Source: Apostichopus japonicus (lineage: Eukaryota; Echinodermata; Holothuroidea; Aspidochirotida; Stichopodidae). Taken from it: DNA of 64,000 nt. A program made the position numbers and the translations under genes. The notes beneath the pieces were generated by a model. That model did not search any database. It was not told the DNA's origin and saw only the letters and a list, made by a program, of their open reading frames with translations. This document shows, one piece after another, positions 59,662 through 64,000 of this stretch. The stretch spans positions 1,525,501-1,589,500 of the forward strand of contig NC_092572.1 in the NCBI RefSeq assembly GCF_037975245.1, read 5' to 3'. The first letter of the stretch is position 1; the number at the start of each line of letters is the position of its first letter.

Positions 59662-62600
59662 ATGCATATCATGAACCAATTAAGAGCAATATTATTTTCT
59701 TTACTCAGCCTGTCGCTGATAATCAGCGGTAAGTATGTTAGTACATTAAAATGTGTTAATGAATGTCTAAAAGTATAACAGCACCCAATACTAAATTACC
59801 ACACGTTACACTTCGCAGATGGACAAGAACAAACAACTGAAATTTGTGAAGAAATTGATGATATTCAGCCATTTCCCACCACCGTATGTAATACGTTGAA
59901 TTGGGATCCTGTTCTTGTCTGCCTTGTTTGCCCGGTTGGTCAAAATATCGACGTGGAATGGATCATTGCTGAGACTCGAATTGCTTATGGAGGCATGAAT
60001 TTGGGGAACCGTAATGGAGTAAGCGTAGATAGCTGCCATGAGACGAATGCTTCTTTGAGTGTGAAACCTTGTGACGATAAGAATAAATCATTTATTCGAT
60101 GTCTACAGGGAGAGGAAGTGTTGGCCAAATTTACATTCATATGTAAAGTAGACGGTGAGTAAACTGTATTGGTTATGTAAGCGACAAGGAATTTATCATA
60201 TATAATTACAAGATGAATTAGAAATTACCCCTCAAATATGTGTCTATTTAATTTAAAGTGTACATTTAGCTCGTTTTTGCAGACAAAATTGAAAGTCCAA
60301 GAGATCAGCCTGGTGAACTCATCTTCAATTAAAAATTAAAAGAGATTTTCGTAATGATTATATAACGACATATCTTAATAATTATGATACATCTGTGTTT
60401 CAAGCGAAAATTTAACTTCAGTGGCAATGGAAGGAAACGTTAAGTTTCATTTTTCTCTCTTTGCAGACAAAGCTATAAATCAGAGCAATCCACATGGTAA
60501 ATTCATTTTCAATAAACTAATTCGATTCCCTTTAATAAGTATACATACTGTATTTTATTAAGTATGTGTACATCGTATGTGGCGGGCGGCTATGGAAGGA
60601 AACATTAACTGTCATTTTTTTCTCTCTGCAGACAAAGATATAAATCAGAGCAATCCACATGGTAAATTTATTTTCAATAAACTAATTTGATTCCGTTTGG
60701 TAATTATGCATAATGTATTTTATTAAGTATGTGTACATCGTGTGCTGGACGCGAAAATATTTGTTTTGCCACTTGTTTATTTCCCTGCAGACAAAGATAA
60801 TAATCAGGAAAATCAACATGGTAAATTCATTTGCGATACAAATTTAAATTAAAATTTCTTATATAACAATTCACAATGCATTTTAACAAGTATGGCTTCA
60901 TCGTGTGCTTGAAGCGACAAGCAGATTTTACTGGCAATGGTAGAAAACATAACTTACGATAACAAAATAGCTTACGATATATCTTTTTGTGTGTATACTT
61001 GTGGCAATAAGTCATTTTAATATAGTGTAAAAAGAAATATGGTTAACCGTGCATCAAGGCGTTGGTTTAAGTCTTCGCAAATCTTCAACAGGGGTTGAAC
61101 CCAGTCTCTCTAACCTGTTCTTGTTTAATGTTACATAATTCTTAATATATTCCAATGAGACGATCAATATTTAACTGATTTTGATACAAAAAAATGTCAA
61201 CAATTCTTGAGAAACGATATTTTCTCTCTTTCTCATAATGACAGATACATTGCCTCCAACAACAAGTAAGCTTCGTTCATAATGCCGCTAACCGCTGATG
61301 TGATGATAGTTTTAATCAAAATGATATATATCTAATATCATTTTTGGATTATTTTGAGTACATGTTTAGAGCACCAAGTGTACTTATTTTTACGTGGAAA
61401 AGGGAAGAAATGAAGTAAACATATTCGCTTCTGAATCAATAATCTCATATGATGTAGATCCTCATTAAGTGATATTTGTTTTTCATACCGTTAATTTATT
61501 TTTGTTTTAACTATTTGCTGTATACAGATAGTCATCCCAATTTCAAATTAACCATGTACATCACCGTTGGAGTAACACTTTCTCTGGCTGTAGGCTGTAC
61601 TCTTGCAATCTCGGTACATTGCTCCCTGCGAAAACGTAAGTTTGATCTAAACCAAAAGTTTAAACTCACCCAAACGGTTCCTGCGGTATACCGAATATTG
61701 AATATTGAATGAAACTGGGCTGTTGTCCCTGGTAACAAGGTACTCATGCTACTGGATTATTTCTGCCCTCCAACGCAAAAGGGAGGCTGTATAGTCATCA
61801 ATACGGCACTACATAATGGTGATATGGCTCAATCATTAGACCGCACAAATTGTAAACCTAAAACACTAGTTCGAAACCCACCATGCTGACGCTTTTCTTG
61901 ACTTTTGACATTGTTTAGGGTATTCCTCTCAGTTTTCTATTGTTCACTTATAAAACAAATATCAACAGCTTTCAGTAAAATTTAAATACAATTTTCCTCT
62001 ATAATAACATATTTGCATTGATTATACCGTCGTAAGTTCCAGAAGCTTGTCTTCTTCCATCATTTTTCATCTAACGAATAAATCAACTTGTATTTCTATG
62101 GAATGCAGGATAAATGGCATAAATCAACATAGCCTATGAACATATATACTTTCTTCCAACATATAATGATAACAGAACCTAATAAAATTCATGCCACAAG
62201 CAGAAGCCCTGGCTGTCCCATGATGTGTTTTATTCCAAAAGTTATGATCATTTGCTGGTATTTGACAATCTTTACCATTAAACACATCAACTGGTTTAAT
62301 GTGGAAAGACTCGGTGTGAATGCATAAAACAAAACACTTGATTCTGACTCAAGACTAGTAACTGGACAGGGTAAGCATGTGGTCAATAGTTCCACTCATA
62401 TTAAAGGAATAAAGAGGGGGCTACATTGTGGCCATTGGATTGTCCTCTTTTTCTTATTTGCATTAGCAACTACCTCGTTAAGCCCGTCATAACAATTTTG
62501 AGAAAACTACCCTTTCCTCCCACATTGGTATGCACAAGTTAACATGTTGTTTTTTTAATATTTATCTTGTTTGCATTAATTATCAAATTTTTAATCAATG

Positions 62601-63772
62601 TTGTTAAATAACCACTCATATCACTTATAGGAGGCCGTTTCACAACAAGCGAAGGGTAAGCCATATTGAACTTTATTTAGGTTCTGAGCCAATTCAAAAT
62701 TACGGTAAAGCCTAAAAATATTTCGCTTAGGAAATGAAAAAAAATGAAATTGATTTGACTTCTGTTGAGATTGGTGGAACACTTGTAGCTGTTACTCAGA
62801 GTTTCACGCGTTTATACGATCATCAGGACAGTTGTATGATGACCGCGTGAAACTCTGCGTAACAAGTACTAGTGTTCCACTAGTCAGAACAGCGTTATTT
62901 CAAAGGAGAATATGAAATCATAACTTTCCAAATTGTTCTCTCATATTTTATGGGTTAACAGAAATCTCACCATGTCGAGTATTTGCCTCTGAAAAATTGT
63001 GTTACATTGAAATTAACTATGCCGATTATTGTTTTGAGTTCTTACACAAACTTCATTTGTTTCATTCTTGTTATACACAACATAGTAACTTTAATCTGAC
63101 TGTATACTGATGAATTATTTCGTGTAAACTTTTCCTTAGTTATATGTTTCTAAAATTTCTGCAGCAAAGTGCAGTTCATTCGGGTTTCAAGCAAAGTGAT
63201 ATTTGTAATTTATTTAGCGATTGTTATGAGACTAAGAATTATAATAACATTGCAGTCTAGTTAGCTACCCAAGTATCATTGGTGCACAAAGACAAGCTAC
63301 TTGATGTTCATAAGTATGTTATATATTAACCTTCAGATTGACACCCAGCATGGACATGGAAGATAACGTTTGTTACGTAGGAATGGTCAGTGAAACTTCT
63401 ACAACAATGAGTTTGGAATACATTGTACAAACGAATTTAACAGGTGACGCCCGTTGCTACCTTATTTTAACTTGGTTCTTTATAGCAGTTCATTGTGTTG
63501 AGTTTTGTAATAATGGAATTTCGTAAAGAGTAAATTAAACTGTAAAAGAAAGCTTCACTTCTTAAACGAGTTTCTTGTGAGTAGTACGAGTTGGCAATGA
63601 TTATATGTTGGCCTTTGTTCTTTTTTTTTTCTACATTCAGATTCAAATCGTCTTCATCTCAAACCGATCCTGAACGAACAAGTGCTGTCTGGTGTACCCT
63701 TTGAATATTGGAATGCTCACATGACGGTTGATGGTTCGAATAAAATGGATTGTTTCGCAAAGAAGCTATCAG
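59662..63772 (+). CDS. Ig-domain receptor kinase-like gene D, 3' end outside window
   Basis: Exons: 59,662-59,728 (signal peptide, MHIMNQLRAILFSLLSLS), 59,819-60,154 (Ig-like), mini-exons 60,283-60,312, 60,467-60,496, 60,632-60,661 and 60,791-60,820, microexon 61,245-61,265, 61,528-61,635 (helix), 62,631-62,655, 63,337-63,443 (juxtamembrane) and 63,641-63,772 (kinase N-lobe start). Together 305 codons plus one base, all phases compatible. The last exon corresponds to 21,440-21,610 of gene B and ends CFAKKLSG, where the second Lys aligns with the VAIK lysine lost in B. The remaining kinase exons lie beyond 64,000, so catalytic status is unknown. Confidence 0.75.
59819..60154 (+). CDS. Ig-like ectodomain exon, gene D
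   Basis: 336 bp, phase 1-1. CLVCPVGQNIDVEWI and SFIRCLQG give the Ig Cys-Trp-Cys pattern; sequons NAS and NKS are present. Very similar to gene B except around LNWDPVLV and NRNGVSVDS. Confidence 0.7.
60283..60820 (+). repeat. Tandem 30-bp stalk mini-exons, gene D
   Basis: Four phase 1-1 mini-exons, each with good acceptor (TGCAG) and GT donor, encoding DKIESPRDQPG, DKAINQSNPHG, DKDINQSNPHG and DKDNNQENQHG. The last three sit in repeats with 159-165 bp spacing whose intron parts also align ('attaagtatgtgtacatcgt'). Each adds ten polar residues to the stalk; the two central ones add an NQS sequon. Confidence 0.75.
61528..61635 (+). CDS. Transmembrane exon, gene D
   Basis: 108 bp, phase 1-1: DSHPNFKLT, helix MYITVGVTLSLAVGCTLAIS, then VHCSLRK. 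Positive residues after the helix place the kinase side in the cytoplasm. Confidence 0.7.
61815..61900 (+). repeat. tRNA-derived SINE head
   Basis: A-box-like TGGCTCAATCATTAGACC (from about 61,825) and B-box-like AGTTCGAAACC (from about 61,868) at tRNA spacing, within the intron after the transmembrane exon of gene D. No full cloverleaf by eye. Confidence 0.5.
62774..62880. repeat. Inverted repeat with 37-bp arms
   Basis: Arms 62,774-62,810 and 62,844-62,880 are complementary with a few mismatches around a 33-base spacer. Outer ends are GTGGAAC/GTTCCAC, inner ends CACGCG/CGCGTG. It lies in an intron of gene D; possibly a MITE remnant. Confidence 0.7.
63337..63772 (+). CDS. Juxtamembrane and first kinase exons, gene D
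   Basis: Exons 63,337-63,443 (MDMEDNVCYVGMVSET then LEYIVQTN) and 63,641-63,772 (LHLKPILNEQVLSGVPFEY then MDCFAKKLSG). The Gly-rich loop is not canonical. The final ~228 bases of the window are intronic. Confidence 0.6.
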
Positions 63773-64000
63773 GTATATAGCACCTCTTGAGAAAAAAAGA
63801 AAATTAGTTTTAATTACGCAATTTGTAGATTCGTGTAAACGGTTAAAAAATGCACTTTCAGTATTTGAATTCGAAGAAAACTCAAAATAATACGGACATG
63901 CCAACATTATTTATTTTATTGTTACAATGTTTCAACTTAAAGTATAATATTATTTTACAAAGGCGAGTATTTGACAATGGGTCGTTATTGATTTCTTTCA

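Overview
The window is eukaryotic DNA, AT-rich and intron-dense, with short phased exons, non-LTR retrotransposon relics, tRNA-derived SINE heads and simple repeats. The gene content suggests a marine deuterostome invertebrate: membrane NACHT proteins, Ig-domain receptor kinase-like genes and L2/CR1-like LINEs. An echinoderm such as a sea cucumber is my best guess, from general character only. All exon models were built by eye from splice sites, reading phase and comparison among paralogues inside the window.

Two receptor families are interleaved. Family 1, all on the minus strand, encodes a transmembrane helix followed by a NACHT-type P-loop NTPase and a short C-terminal module. The copy at 33,102-40,702 also has a signal peptide and two Ig-like domains outside the membrane. 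The copies at 2,150-6,076 (frameshifted) and 52,197-55,637 (open) have only a short N-terminus before the helix. Family 2, all on the plus strand, encodes signal peptide, one Ig-like domain, a stalk of tiny duplicated exons, a transmembrane helix and a receptor-tyrosine-kinase-like domain. The copy at 17,668-24,892 is complete (16 exons, 584 codons) but its kinase has lost the key catalytic residues. The copy at 9,258-12,180 is a pseudogene. The copy at 59,662 onward runs off the right edge.

Layout: 1-10,400 and about 47,180-61,000 are diverged copies of one segment carrying a family 1 gene (minus) head-to-head with a family 2 gene (plus), later altered by insertions (LTR-like sequence at 7.9-8.9 kb, LINE pieces, a long tetranucleotide array, a tandem repeat with a nested LINE fragment). 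Between them lie the complete family 2 gene, a degenerate LINE on the minus strand (25.6-28.8 kb), the Ig-NACHT gene, and a repeat-rich stretch at 41-47 kb with no gene I can support.

Both families join a secreted-side Ig recognition module to an intracellular module that in its usual family acts as an NTP-dependent switch (NACHT) or tyrosine kinase, here with altered catalytic residues. The cluster reads as a fast-evolving multigene recognition-receptor locus, possibly immune; that role is inference.
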